Source: Moniliophthora roreri (Eukaryota > Basidiomycota > Agaricomycetes > Agaricales > Marasmiaceae). From it: 64,000 nucleotides of DNA. Under the pieces are notes generated by a model. That model saw nothing but the letters and a program-made list of their open reading frames with translations, was not told the origin of the DNA and made no database searches. A program made the translations under genes and the position numbers. The DNA lies in the NCBI GenBank assembly GCA_001466705.2, contig LATX02000013.1:930001-994000 (forward strand). Direction: 5' to 3'. Shown one piece after another: positions 48,692-61,479 of this stretch; positions within the stretch are counted from its first letter, which is position 1, and the number at the start of each line of letters is the position of its first letter.

Positions 48692-50500
48692 TTATAGTCT
48701 GCTTGCTGCCATGAAGGTTTTCTCTATTCCCTGCTGATGCACTTCCCAGGTTTTCTTCATGATCTCCATCATTGCCCTCATCTCTTCTATGTTCACTGCC
48801 ATATTCTTCACCAGACTACATTCCTCCACTTCATGCTCCTCTACTCCGTCATGCAGTGAGGCCATGGAGCCCACTGAGCCTCACAAATCATCTAAGCTTT
48901 TCAAATCAAGATCCTCCTTCCAAAGTATCAGCCTGGGTATTGGAACTCCTTGCTGTGATCTGGCTCTTAAAGCCCCTATGAATGACTGAGCATCCAGCTT
49001 GGTAAATCGCTCAAGCTTTAGCACCTGCAAGTTGGAAAAAAGGCTCTCTATAGCCAGCATGCTATAGAGCAGAGCAGGGAACCAGCCTTTTATATCCAAC
49101 CAGAGAACACTGGATAATTGAGCAAAGCACTTGAGAAGCACAGGGTTTGGAAGAAATAATGCATATTGGGGAGGGAAGAAATCAAGCTGAACAATCCAGA
49201 GTCAGTTGAGGCAAAGGACGTTTGTGATATCCTGTAAAACTTGAGCTTTGTCAAGGCTAGCTACTTGGCCATCATTGTCATTGTCAATGACACTGAGCTC
49301 CAATTGATGCACCCCATATCCCTCTCCACATTCGCTCAGCATGGTTGTCGCTTTCCATTGAAATCCTTGGAGCTGCTTTAAGTCCAAGTCAGCTATGCCC
49401 CTTTCTTCATCTTCGATGAGCAAGAACAGCTCATCTATGAAGAACCTGAGATAGAGAAGATCTATGTCCTCTCTGCCTAGCTGTTGAGACAATGAGCTCT
49501 TCATTCCATTAAGAAGCAAACTCTCTGAGAGAAAAGAGCTACAGTATGCAAGGCATGTGCTGTAGGGAATTACCAGGTAGTGAGCAAGGCTCCTCCATGC
49601 TGTGCCTTGGGGAGACCTTGACTCCAATAATTGAAGCCCAAGCAATGACACTTTTTGACCAGAGGTAAGCAGACCCCAAATTTCCAGGTTATTCAGCTGT
49701 AAAACCTGAAGATGGGGACATTGACTGAGCGCTGCAAGCAACTCAGCCAACTCTGGTGGCTGTGGGTAATCAATACAGGGGTAGGCTAGCTCAGAGCCAA
49801 GTAGCCCCATGTCCCAAGGAAAGGTTATATGGTAGAGGAAGAGGTATTGAAGTCAAGAGGGGTTGTCTTGAACATGCAGTTTGATGGGGTGCTGTTCATG
49901 GGCTGTGAGATGGAGCTTGGTGAGATGAGGAAATCTCTGGATTGAGATGCCAAGGAGATCAACAAAGTACTGCTCATCTAAGAACAGCTGAGTTACCCTG
50001 GAGGGAGAGTGTTGAAGAATACTCGAGAGTAGACGGAGGTGACCTATTGAGAAGAGGTCCTTACCAATGTCAAAAACCTCGTCATATTTGGTGGACTGGG
50101 GGTACCTCTGAATCACAGTAATTGAAAGTGTAGAGAATTTTCCACACCACTCAAGCATGAGTTCAATTGAATCCACTGGCAGCTCAAACGAAAGGTATCT
50201 CCAAAGCTCTGGATAGGTTATTGAAAGAAGGTGCCAGTACTGACACACCCATCCAAGGCAAAAAGGCACAAGGCCTTGAACTGAGGCGATATAGAGAGAG
50301 AATATGAAGGTTATAATTTCTTTTGGCAGTGCGTTAATTGGAACCAATTGATTATGTTCTTCAAGGTGGCTCTGTTCTATTATGTCTGGGCTTGGGGTTC
50401 TGGATTTTGGAGTTTTGAGGCAATCCTGCTTGGCCATTACATTACATTCCATACTGTGAAAATATGAGATGGGTTTTTTGCAACCAGAGCTTTGCATCAT
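48692..50500 (-). pseudogene. F-box/LRR-like protein, three in-frame TGA stops
   Basis: On the minus strand one frame of about 603 codons runs from MMQSSGCKK to the TAA at 48692. An N-terminal basic/Ser region is followed by an F-box-like block, INALPKEIITFIFSLYIASV and YPELWRYLSFELPVD, then Leu-rich segments. The same domain order as its convergent neighbour suggests a distant duplicate. The three premature stops (plus-strand TCA at 49853, 49202 and 48881) are all TGA, which fits CGA Arg codons decaying at CpG. No frameshift is present over 1.8 kb. Confidence 0.65.
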
Positions 50501-50620
50501 ACCTGCCAGAGCTATCCATCATGACCAACTTAGTGCTGAATGTTTAGATGAAAGAAGTGTGACACATGTAACACCAGCAGTCAAGCTCAATTCTCATTGC
50601 TCGTTGATTCTTGAGTTCGA

Positions 50621-52780
50621 ATGCTACAAAGTGGGACCTACAAAAGGAGATCTTTGAGGCTTGCAGTACAAAACCTTGTCAACAAAAGGTTTCTGTTCAG
50701 CCCCAAGACCTATAGTTCACAGATAGTGCACACATGCAGTGAAACCTTAGAAGATGTAGCCTTTAAATGCTGCCTCCTTGTTGAGAACCAAAACGAGAAT
50801 CCTGACCTGTATACAACTTAGAAGCAGATAATTGAGGAAGCAAAGAGGTCTGTGGAGGGTTTTTCATCAAACCAAGCACAACCTCCTCCATCTGTGAATC
50901 AATTAGAAAAGAGGAATTGTACTGCTCCCTCAAGGTAAGTTTCTTTGCCATGAATTGTTTGCTGTTTATTGACATTTTCCTAGAGTCTCCTCCATAAAAA
51001 ATTCGGACCCAAAGACTTTAACTCAGGAACACAAGGATGAAATCTCAGATCAACAGCCTGAGATGGAACACCCAGCCTCAGCTCTGAAGAGGAAACTCAA
51101 CGAGATGTCTTCTCAGAAGAAGAAGAAGACCAAAAAGTTAGCAGAGTCCCTGCCAGTCAAATACAGGTCAGCTCTAGGCTCTTACAAGAGGACATGTGTG
51201 AACACATTTTGTTCTTAGGCACATCCCATCCATTCCGACACAGGCAAGGCGCAATCTTGAATGGTCTCTTCCAAAAATTCCTGCAAGTGTCTATGGCAAT
51301 GAACGAGAAAACATTTGCAACAGAGCTAGGAGTCATGCTTGCATTCAAGCTGTGAAAGCAAACAAGCTTGAGGCCTATGAGGTGGGGGACAACTTCAACA
51401 TCACATGAGGATCTCTGAAAGCAGATGGATGGGACAAAATGTTCCTTGCAGTGAGTGATTGGCCACTTTAAGCCTGAATAGAGAATTTGTTGTGATTTCT
51501 TGTACCAGGTGCATTTCTATGATGAAAAGCTAGCCCTCTAGCTTACTTCCCTTCAGCAAAGACACCACTTTTCAAGATGCCCATGGTCACACATACATGT
51601 TCAGATCAGCAGCGACTGCGGTTACTCATGAGCTTGCAAGGCTGGTATCAGAAGAGGTTATAGAGAAATTTATCAAAGAGGTTTCTGATCCACCGGAAAT
51701 GGATAACAACACAAGAGGAAGGCATTGGGCCTGTGTTTCTGGGAAGCACTGTAATAATGTCGAAGTGAGAGCACTCCAGCCATTAACTGATCCTTTCTCA
51801 TCTCTATATCCTGTCAGAGGCCCAAGGCAACAAAGTGGCATGAGGAACACTCCAAAACTCTGGTCAAATATTATACAAGAGGGACTGTTTTCCAAAGGCT
51901 GACTGCCATTGTGTGTGGATCAGTTAGGCAGGTTTTCCCAGGAGTAATGGACAGGTTTGAGGAATGCAAGGCACACATAGAAGAGAGGTTTGACCTCGAA
52001 TGTGACTACAATTTGTTTTGGAACTGGTGTTTGAACGCACCTAGAGATAGAGTTCTGCCTGTCATGTGTGACCTGCACATCAACCACAAAAATCTTGCCT
52101 TGGCAGTATGCATTATCTTTATCTATAGTGCGGCCTTGTGCTCTACTTCATGTCCCATGCCAACCTAGATCTTTTAGGACATTTCAACCACAAGGAAAAA
52201 TGCTATCTTGTCATTTTGGAGGCTGGAATTGTTGTGGAGCTGCCTCCAGGGACCTTTTTTGAATACCCATCTTCAATTTTCACTCATTGGAATGTCAATC
52301 TCAAGGGTAAGCCAGAATATTTCCTTCGGGCATTTCAGTAATCCCTTTCAGATATCAAAGTAGTATATACAATAGATGGCCAGCCTCCCACACCTGCAAA
52401 TAGTGTGCTGCTTAACCAGAGACACAAGCTCTGCTCTTGCTGTAACCCAGATGCAGATCATGGTCAGGACTGGTTGGATGCCAAAGGACGAGGATCGATC
52501 ATCTGGTTTAACCAGGCAACAATATATCAAACCAGCGAACTTGGCCACAACACCATGGAGCAGGCCAGAGCAGCAGGAGGAAACTGGAAATGCAATGTTC
52601 AGGAATGGGTGAACGACAAGGACATCTTCTCAACAGGTTCTTGTTCTTCTTAAGTAGCCTGTCATGTCCATTTCAGGCTGTTTTACATGGCCTAGATGGT
52701 TTCAAAACATACCAGAGACCTTATCCTAAACAAATAAATGTTCATTGTTTGCACTCAGTGATATGTATGAACCATTGTTG
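50621..52780 (+). pseudogene. TET/JBP-like Fe(II)/2-oxoglutarate dioxygenase, decayed
   Basis: Exons joined by GT-AG introns (for example 50936-50982, 51167-51218 and 51450-51509) give: a basic Lys-rich N-terminus (KRKLNEMSSQKKKKTKKLAE, about 51090), RGRHWACVSGKHCNNVE (51717), APRDRVLPVMCDLHINHKNL (about 52040-52095), GHFNHKEKCYLVILEAGIVV, ELPPGTFFEYPSSIFTHWNV (52158-52290) and RGSIIWFNQATIYQTSELG (about 52491). This order fits the TET/JBP-like proteins that are expanded in mushroom genomes beside KDZ transposons; TET enzymes oxidise 5-methylcytosine in DNA. The metal-binding H-x-D reads H-I-N (52076-52084), and in-frame stops occur, so it is probably dead. Assignment is from remembered motifs. 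Confidence 0.55.
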
Positions 52781-52989
52781 AATCACCCTCACCTCTGTCT
52801 TCAACCGTCAGATGCATAGATGCATTACACCTGTACAATGTTATTTACAGAGTTAGCTCAAATTGAAAAGATGATACTACCTCAAGATGTATGTTGGGGG
52901 TGTTCATGGGTCACTGAAGAGTCCGGGTAGCATATTTGTCCAGAGTTTGGCAGCTTGTGGGTACCTGCAACCATTACACTGTGACATGT

Positions 52990-53537
52990 GTCAAACTCAA
53001 CACTTTTTCCCTCTCCTCTCATCTTCTCTCTTCATCTTCTCAGTTCCAGCCCTCAATAAGGCTTCCCTATCATTTGGTGTACCCTCTGTTGTCTCCATAT
53101 GGCTTGCAAGCATGCCAAGCATACTCTCTATTGCTAACAACAAAGAGACAATGCCTTCATACATCTCGGCCCTGGAGCTACGTGCACACTGACATCTCCA
53201 TCTCTGTCTCTTCACTTGTCAGACTCTCCATGACTACGACCATGACTACAACTGCTATGACCACTATGACTGCTATCTCCAGTTGCATGCTCCTCAGATT
53301 TTCTGAGTAATGTTGCCAAGTCTGCTCTAGTTGTGCTGGTGTCTGGCAAAACAACCAGGTCAAAATCATCACCAATGACCAAGGTAAACAAACAATGCCT
53401 TTGTATGTCTCCTCAGACACGGAGCGTCTCATTGGTGATGCCACAAAGAACCAAGTCACCATGAACAAGCATAACGTGTATGTATTATTTCAGAAAAACC
53501 AGTCAATCTAGACTGACATACGTTTTATAGTGTTTTC
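52990..53537 (+). pseudogene. Hsp70 fragments, N-terminal part
   Basis: 53335-53480 reads [15 protein letters not shown], then [20 protein letters not shown], the start of the Hsp70 ATPase domain. Just upstream, 53095-53165 holds a second, out-of-order Hsp70-like piece: LQACQAYS (like the mid-domain LRTACERAK) followed by ANNKETMPSYIS (like ANDQGNRTTPSYV). The order is scrambled compared with a real Hsp70. An intron-like GTATGT..TTATAG follows at 53479-53530, and a MITE interrupts the gene at 53538. Confidence 0.7.
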
Positions 53538-54274
53538 CACTATGTATAAGGTGTTCTTTTAACATGGTTTTCTGATTGAGAAAACACTTAATCTTCTTGC
53601 AAAGAGAATTTTTATAAAACCATATATAAATTCTAAATTTCAATTGTGTCCTCTCAACAAGAATATGCTTGGAGAATACTAAATTTTCAGCAGCAAAAGA
53701 TATGGAATTTTCAAATTCTGAGAATTAATAGATAATACAATATATTAGAATAATTTCTATACTGAGAAAACATTAAATTTTCTCTGGTTGAAAATCCTCA
53801 GAAATTGCTGATAAGATAAGATAAAAATTCCACATTTTCTATTGTGGAAAAGTCAGAGAAAATATTAGGAAAACACTAGGAAAATGGTAGGAAAATCATG
53901 TGAAAACACTATATTTTAAAGCAGTTTTTAGATAGTTTTCATATAGTTTTCCTTTTGTATTTAACATGTTTCCTTTAATATAAAATTCAAAATCTTATAT
54001 TTATTTTCTAAATGTTTTCTCACTATTTTATAAGGCAGAAAACTCAGTAATTAGAAAATTAAAGGATAATTCTATAATTTCATTATCATAAAATAATAAA
54101 AAAACAGACTCTTCTGGAAATTAAAATCCAGAGTATGCTTGCTGTTTTCAATATGTGATGACAACTTGAAACTAATAGAATTTTCTGAGTGTTGTCTGGA
54201 AGCAAATATATAGCAGTATTCTGAGTGTATTTCCTTTGTATTAATAGCATAAAAAGAACACCTTGTATGTAGTG
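53538..54274 (-). mobile_element. CACTA-type MITE, copy D
   Basis: Starts CACTATGTATAAGGTG and ends CACCTTGTATGTAGTG, in the same orientation as copy A. Flanking triplets are TTC (53535-53537) and TTT (54275-54277), a near-perfect 3 bp duplication with one C/T difference. It splits the Hsp70 pseudogene between NKHNV and FDARHLI. Confidence 0.8.
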
Positions 54275-55270
<996 letters not shown>

Positions 55271-55724
55271 TGGATTCATATTACACATTGCCCCAAATGT
55301 AATGACTTGCTTCACAATGTACTTTACAATACCTCACTGAGTGCTAGAACAAACAAATGTATTTTTTTTAATCATCATCAACTGAGGCCTGAGCCCCTCA
55401 ACTTTATTGTGACATGGGAAGTACTGCAAGCACTCATGGGTACCCACAGGTACTTGCAAGCACTTGAAGACTGAGAGTACCCACAGGTACCTGTGACTCA
55501 GATCTGCTGGATCTGTATTACCCATGTATTTGCCCTAAAGACCTCACATCAACAACTGTAGCATTTCTCTGTATCTTTATTTACAAACAATGGAATCTAA
55601 AGTCAGATTGAATGGCCAGGATGTGCTAGCTAATTCAAGATGTACTAAGCTGGAGTACCAAAGAGTGGGGCTAACATAGTGGTGAATATATATCAACAGA
55701 TTAAACCAGTGCTAAGCTGGAGTA
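55271..55724. other. no gene seen
   Basis: AT-rich CpG-poor sequence. GTACCCACAGGTAC occurs twice near 55438 and 55478 as a short repeat. No reading frame or RNA gene is recognised. Confidence 0.4.
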
Positions 55725-57050
55725 TCAAAGAGCGGAACTAGCTGGGAATCCAGGCAGCAGTCCAATCAACTGAAGGTAGCGAAGGTGCTCTGGCTTGAAG
55801 GCCTTGATATGGGCTTGAGTGAGCAGAAAGGCACTCCTTTCTTCCAGGGAGTCTGATGTCATGCTTGATCCCTTCCCATTGACAATGTAGCCAGGGTCTT
55901 TAAAGTTCAACAATATCCATTCCCAGGTTGCATGAAAGATCAGCACATTGCCCAAAGAAATTGAAAGCATCAGTCTATGGCTTGCTAATGAAGAAGATCA
56001 GGACTTACTAGTCAGAGGGACAGCAGGGTTCCACTCCTTAGTATTTACAGTATCGAGAATCCACCAGAACAGGCCTGTCTTATCTTCCCATGTCCTAGCC
56101 CTCCAACCCAGCTCAGACCTTATGATTGAGGAGTAGAGTCAGACCTCTCCATCTACACCAAACTGGACTGCACCTGCAGTTGTAAGCGTCATAGTCACCT
56201 TTGGAGCATGTAGCCCAAGAAGAAGAGTAACTGCTGCCTTCCAGTTGAGATAAAAGAACATAAGAACATGCTGGCCTGGATCATCGCTCTCGGTCTTTCT
56301 TTTTGCAGCTTTGGGGTCAAAAATTCAAATGAGGCAAGCATGATAAAAGCTTTGACCATCAATGATTGAGACCAGCATCAGGCTCCCATCGACCTGTTTG
56401 CAGGTTCGCTTGATGAGGCTCGGTGTGCCCAATGTTTCTGGAAGGGGAGCTTTGCTGTCTAAGGAGCTAGCCAGCAGCAGAGATGGCTGCAGGGTGTGTG
56501 AGGAATGTGGCCCAAAGACGACACTGGCTTGGTCAGCCAGGGTAAAGGAGGCGTTGTCTGTGCTGTTCGACCCATGCAACTTTCCTTCTGACACGTCAAA
56601 TGCAAGTGTGAAATTCAGCTCCTGCAATGAAGAGCCATGGTTACACAGTAGCAGGTGTAAAAGTGATGTGTGACTTGGTTTAGTGGCAATCCCAAGTAGA
56701 GTCTGATGGCTTCCTATGTGCAAGTAACTCTCACCTTCTTTTCCATCTGGTATCTCATTGAAAACCCCTATGTCACCAGTGTAGCTCATGAAGAGTATCA
56801 ATTGAAGATCGGTGGGTAAGGCACAGGTACCATGTGCCTCAACAAAGGCAGAGAAAGAGAGCACCTCCAAGCTCTTTTGGGCCAAAAGCATCGTGATGCA
56901 GCTGCCATTGAGCAGATCAATATAAGTAGAAAAGGTATGAATGGGAAGATGATATCCATAGAGGCGTGATGGAGTGCCAGAGACAGAGATGCTGTTCTTC
57001 AAAACACAGAAGGAGTAGGAGTGTTCAACACTCAGTGTAGGTGGTTGATC
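55725..57050 (-). pseudogene. unassigned TE-linked protein, three in-frame TGA stops
   Basis: One minus-strand frame of about 440 codons runs from an intron-like acceptor at about 57050 (GFDQPPTLSVEHSYSF) to the stop at 55725. It contains LYGYHLPIHTFSTYIDLL, EDKTGLFWWILDTVN, NVLIFHATWEWILLNF, KDPGYIVNGKGSSMTSDS and FKPEHLRYLQLIGLLPGF. Premature stops lie at 56325, 56139 and 55998 (plus-strand TCA), all TGA, with no frameshift. I do not recognise the family. Its place between other decayed TE genes suggests that it belongs to one of them. Confidence 0.5.
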
Positions 57051-57620
57051 AAAGCCTGTTAAGCAGAGTTAGAGCCCAGCACCATGGAAGATTTGATTAA
57101 ATCTGAAACACACCCAAGGATCCATCATTTAATAGAAAGTCAACATCAGTCTGGGACCAGTGTAAGGGATTCAGCCCCATCCTTCTCCTCCAAAAAAGAT
57201 GTGTCAAAAAAGAGTGTCAAAAGCTGGTTTGAGGATTCAAGAATTCAAAAGGAATGGAAGAGATTGAATGCGTAAGCTAAAGCCCCGCTTCCCCTGGCCT
57301 TTTAAAGACCATGAAGGCATGCCAACCTTTAGCAAGCTTTTCACAAAGAGCAAACAACAACATGCAGGCAACTGAACAGCCTTATCTGAAGCGCTCATCA
57401 TGGATAGGCATTGATTGTATTTGTTGACTTGGAAATTTATACCAGTGAGTCTCTATCTTAGGTTCTCTGTGAGATCGATCCTCTAAGCACCATGGTGATG
57501 GACCCCAACCTAGATCACAGCTCATCCATGGTTCAGGAGGCATTTCATGTACATTATCTCACCTTTGAGCACTCACTGAGACAGGCCCATGCTTGATCAC
57601 TAAACATCTATCAGCTTCAA
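57051..57620. other. short basic frame, otherwise nothing assigned
   Basis: A plus-strand frame at 57084-57275 (MEDLIKSETHPRIHHLIESQ) is rich in Ser/Lys and ends in KSWFEDSRIQKEWKRLNA. It has no known domain and may be an exon belonging to a neighbouring element. The rest is noncoding. Confidence 0.3.
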
Positions 57621-59412
57621 GTGATCAATGAGGATCTGCAAGAGTTTATGCAAATTACAGAAGCGGCAAGTTTCTTTTACTGGTGTACACCTTGAACAGT
57701 CACTAATAAAACTTTCCAGTAGCACTGTAATATGTTTGAAGATGCTTCAGAATGGGAAATGCTGTGAACAAATCTTCAGCTTATGCATAGGGATCTTTGA
57801 GTTCTTACTGATAAAGCTGTTGAGAGAATACATCAAGGTCATCTTCCTGTCATCACTAGGGTCTACACTGGCAATAGAGGCCAACCATGCACCCTCATTG
57901 ATCCTAATTTCCTCTGTTGAGCATACACTCAGCGCTCTATATTAGGGATCAGCCATTTCCTTGGAGTTGGAAGGACAGTAGTCAGGCAAGCTCTTCTAGA
58001 TCTAGGAATTGCTACACCAGGCTCAAATCCCTTTATTATGGATTCAGATGAGAAGGGCCTTGAAGTGTCTGCAAGCACTGATTGGCAGAATGTTCAGGAT
58101 GAGTTGCTGGACCTGCCTCCAATGGAAGGTGCCAGCATACCCCAGGAGGTGGTGAACGAGTTTGAATCCTCAACCTCCTCTGGATATCTGTCAGCAATTA
58201 CAGATAATGAGCTTGACAGCTTGATTTTGTGGTTGCGAGCCTGGTATACAAGAGCAGGTATCAGGATGCTGGACGGAATGCTTCGTAGGCTTGGTCACAT
58301 TGTCCCATATAAGAGGATCAGACTATCTCTACTTCAGGTGGACCCAGTTCATAGGGTGTTTGAAAGGATTAGAATTCATCACCAAAGATACTTGGTACCT
58401 GAGCCAAATTATCTTTGGCACCATGATAGCCTTCATAGCAAGTTCTCTGGTTTTCCTTCTGATGCTCAGTCTGGACTCTGACCAAGCAGAAAAGGTCTAA
58501 TTCATTAGGAAATCATCATCCACAGTTTCATAGACAGCTACTCCCATATAATCACTGGCCTTCTTGCCAGTGGAAATAATCACACCTACATCATGCTCTT
58601 GCTTTTCCTAAGTGCCATCTCTGTATTTGGCATTCCCTTATGTCTTCATGGAGATCATGGCATAGAAAATGTCTGGGTGGCAGCCTTTATAGACCACATT
58701 TGGGGACGGAGGCTAGGAGCATACATTTGGGGCAGGTGAGTGCAGATGTAAATCCTCTGTTTTTTTTTTTTTTTTTTTAATTTGACCACTTAGATTGGTC
58801 CATAATGTTTGAATTGAGCATCTCTGGGTTGATGTCAAGACCAGCTTCACCCATACCTGAAAGGAGCTTTTTGAAGAGCTTGAAGCCCACCATGGCCTCA
58901 AGCATCACAACCACAACTATCTTTGGTTGCTCCACCTCCTATTCCTTCCTCTTATAAATGAGCATCTTACCTTTTGGGCTGAGTCCTGGAACCATCATCG
59001 CATCACAATATGGCAAGGAGGCCCAAGCTGCTCACCCTATGACATGTTTAGGTTTGACATGCTGGTTTGTGGTTGGAGAGGTGGCTCCTTGGAAGATCAT
59101 AGAATGTCACAGGAGGAGCTTGAGGTTTTTGGCATTAATTGGAAGGGTCTTCATGACGATGTCTTGCTTCAGCAAATATGTCAGGAATATGTTGAGGATG
59201 GTGCTGATTCCTGGCTCAGGCGCCAAGGGCCTCCTCTGAAGACGTCCAGAGTTCCATTAGACAATCCAGCCAATCCCTTTACAGAAGACCAAACACAATG
59301 GCTCAGAGAAAGGGCACAGGAGCTGCCTACAGGTGCTAATATTGAATCTGTTCAGACTAGGTGGATTTATGGCCTGGCCTATGCTCGTCAGGTCAACTCT
59401 GATGCTTTTTAG
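57621..59412 (+). pseudogene. DDE integrase-like transposase gene, decayed
   Basis: Plus strand. A helix-turn-helix-like start, ISHFLGVGRTVVRQALLDLG (about 57949), leads into the frame at 58038-58437 ending PNYLWHHDSLH. Exon 58495-58735 reads EIIIHSFIDSYSHIITGLLA and CLHGDHGIENVWVAAFIDHI, and exon 58794-59412 reads IEHLWVDVKTSFTHT, AESWNHHRITIW, SPYDMFRFDMLVCGWRGGS and DADSWLRRQG-like DGADSWLRRQG. This is the widespread basidiomycete protein with a putative integrase core domain; the Asp of HHD and of GDHG fit DDE catalysis. The first intron would start GC (58438). The second (58736-58793) contains a run of about 19 T. A TGA at 58810 replaces the usual Arg of N-V-R-I-E-R-L-W, and a TAG follows LIH at 58506. 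Confidence 0.7.
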
Positions 59413-60860
59413 ATACATAGATTTGGTCCTAGTGTATACAAGTCGATGCACATGTACTTACTATCATCTACTCCTGATGTAACAGAAGGAGAACGGTATG
59501 GCCCTCACCATCTTCCATGCCTCTTATGCACACTTTGTGTTTTTCACATACAGAATCAACATCTTTCATGTAGATCCACTATGTCTTTTACGTACCATCT
59601 CCATGTGCCTGTTGTACGATTAGCACGTCTTATCAAACAGCCAGAGCATGATTCCATGCTCATTCACAGGATCCAGGAAGTAGAAGAACGGTTTGATTCA
59701 AGCATAGCACTGGGTACTAAAATGCACTACTCTCTTCTGAGTATGCTTTTGAACTAAAAAATAAACCAAAAGCATTCCAAAGTCAAACACATCAAAGAAC
59801 ATGAGTGGAATATGTCAAACATCAATAAATTTGCAGTACAATTGTGTTGTAGAGGACACGTTGCCCCATCAAAGTACATTGACAGAACACGATTTGGGTG
59901 ATGGAGTACTATTTCTGGTGAAATATGTCATCATACTTTTTCCCCTCGGGTGACTAAGAGATGAGTCACCATGTCATGGTTCTGTTTTCCATTGTGTAGT
60001 GGAAGCATTTGGGAGTATGTCATTTTGTTTCGTTCCTTTGAGGTTTGGGTGGCTTTCTGTGTCATCATGTTGGCCTGCAGTTGAAGACATGTCTAAATGT
60101 TGTGTTTCAGGGCTTCTGCATAATTCCTTACAAGCACAGAGAAACACATATGCCTACCAAAGTAACTGAATGCCACAGAGGCAGGAATTCAGTAAAATAG
60201 AACCAAAAAATATGCAACCCCTCACTTGCAGGCTCAGAGGAGATTCACTAACGTTCTTTTCCCTTTGTCCATCTGCATAGTACAAAATATAGATATTTAG
60301 TAGTCCATACATATCTATTTACACAGTGGGAAATGATCGAAGTGTTGCCACTGTCATTCAGATTTCATTGGCAAAAACATATGTAATATGCATACTTTTG
60401 ATGGAAATGGTTTGTCTGTGCATTCTTTCCCTTGCTGTACTAGCTGTGTGTGATTTTGGTGAGTGTACATGAATATTTTGTAGTGACACTGTTATTGCTT
60501 CTAGCTGGAGTAATTCAGCTGACTTGAGCAAAGAAGACTTTCCTCACTTGTTCCCATGTCCTAGTCATCATTTTGAGCAGAAATAGTGCTATAGTTATAT
60601 TTAAGTCTAAACTGTGGTACATGCATGCCTGAGTTAATTACTTGTATTGGTTTTCACTTTGAATGTCTGGTAGTCAAGCACTTATGACCTGGACTGATTT
60701 TTTGTAGATAGATAGGAAAGATAGGAGGGAAGAGTTGATTAGTCATCAACTCAGCTGACGGAATTGCCAGATTAACAGTGATGACTACATCATTGTCCTG
60801 TTCCCATAGCCTGCGAAGCGGGCTCTGGCATGTAGCACCCCCTGCTGAGGGGGCAGTTTA
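59413..60860. other. no assignable gene
   Basis: CpG-poor sequence downstream of the integrase-like gene. A plus-strand frame at 59446-59757 has no recognised domain. A GC hairpin (CCCCCTGCTGAGGGGG, about 60838) lies at the end of the stretch, near the return to CpG-rich DNA. Confidence 0.35.
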
Positions 60861-60861
60861 G

Positions 60862-61016
60862 AGGTTCAGGGTTCAGGTTAGGCATTAGGACTTGTGAAGG
60901 AACTTACCCTCAACTGCTTAGGGTTTGAACTCATGCTGAGTCAGTTTAGGGGTTTGGGCTAGTGGTTAGGCAGTTAGGGGTTAGGTAGTTAGGAGTTAGG
61001 TAGTTAGGGTCTGGGG
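60862..61016 (+). repeat. degenerate TTAGG-type repeat
   Basis: Repeated units such as GGTTAGGCA, GGTTAGGTAGTTAGG and AGTTAGGGTC occur for about 150 bp. They resemble telomeric TTAGGG but are irregular and lie at the border between the TE block and the CpG-rich end of the window. Confidence 0.6.
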
Positions 61017-61475
61017 ATGGATATATGTACAAAAAACACAAGGGAGGTACTTACAGACGCGTAAAATGCTACGTGCACGTGAGGGAATAGTGACATCATA
61101 ACGGTGATCTCGCCGTTATCTCTTTTATCTTTTGACGACTAATCGACTCTGGACTCGAAAGATAGAAAGCCTCTAGTACATGACTCATGAGCTACGTCTC
61201 ATAATACGATTCACAATACTTACCTGCAAGTTGGTAGGCAGTGTAAATTTGGCATGTGAGCTGACGTTTTATTCAGCCCCGACTTTTTTGAGCTCAGTGG
61301 GGAAAGGAAATAAGATTCTCAAAGAGGAGGGTGTAGCTGCCACCTTCCGCCCTTCCATATCCCATCAGTTCAGTTGTTTCTTCTCATTACCATCGCTGTT
61401 TCTGCTGTTCTCAATGATATCGTGGGTCATTAGCTATCATTGAATCCATATGCTGAAAGCGCTCGGCGAGTCTAG
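61017..61475. other. CpG-rich, no gene resolved
   Basis: Contains ACGCGTAAAATGCTACGTGCACGTGAG (61058-61084) and a small hairpin AACGGTGATCTCGCCGTT (61100-61117). The 87-codon frame at 61180-61443 shows no domain. Confidence 0.35.
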
Positions 61476-61479
61476 CGTC

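Noticed and set aside
58760..58778. Run of about 19 T as a possible retroposition tail
   Set aside because: It lies inside a 58 bp GTGAGT..CTTAG intron whose removal restores the conserved integrase-like sequence, so it is an expanded pyrimidine tract.
60862..61016. A true telomere
   Set aside because: Units are irregular, the stretch is short, and host-like sequence with a metallothionein gene follows it.
61180..61443. 87-codon plus-strand frame as a gene
   Set aside because: No domain, no clear promoter and no splice-linked neighbour; hydrophobic stretches alone are not enough.
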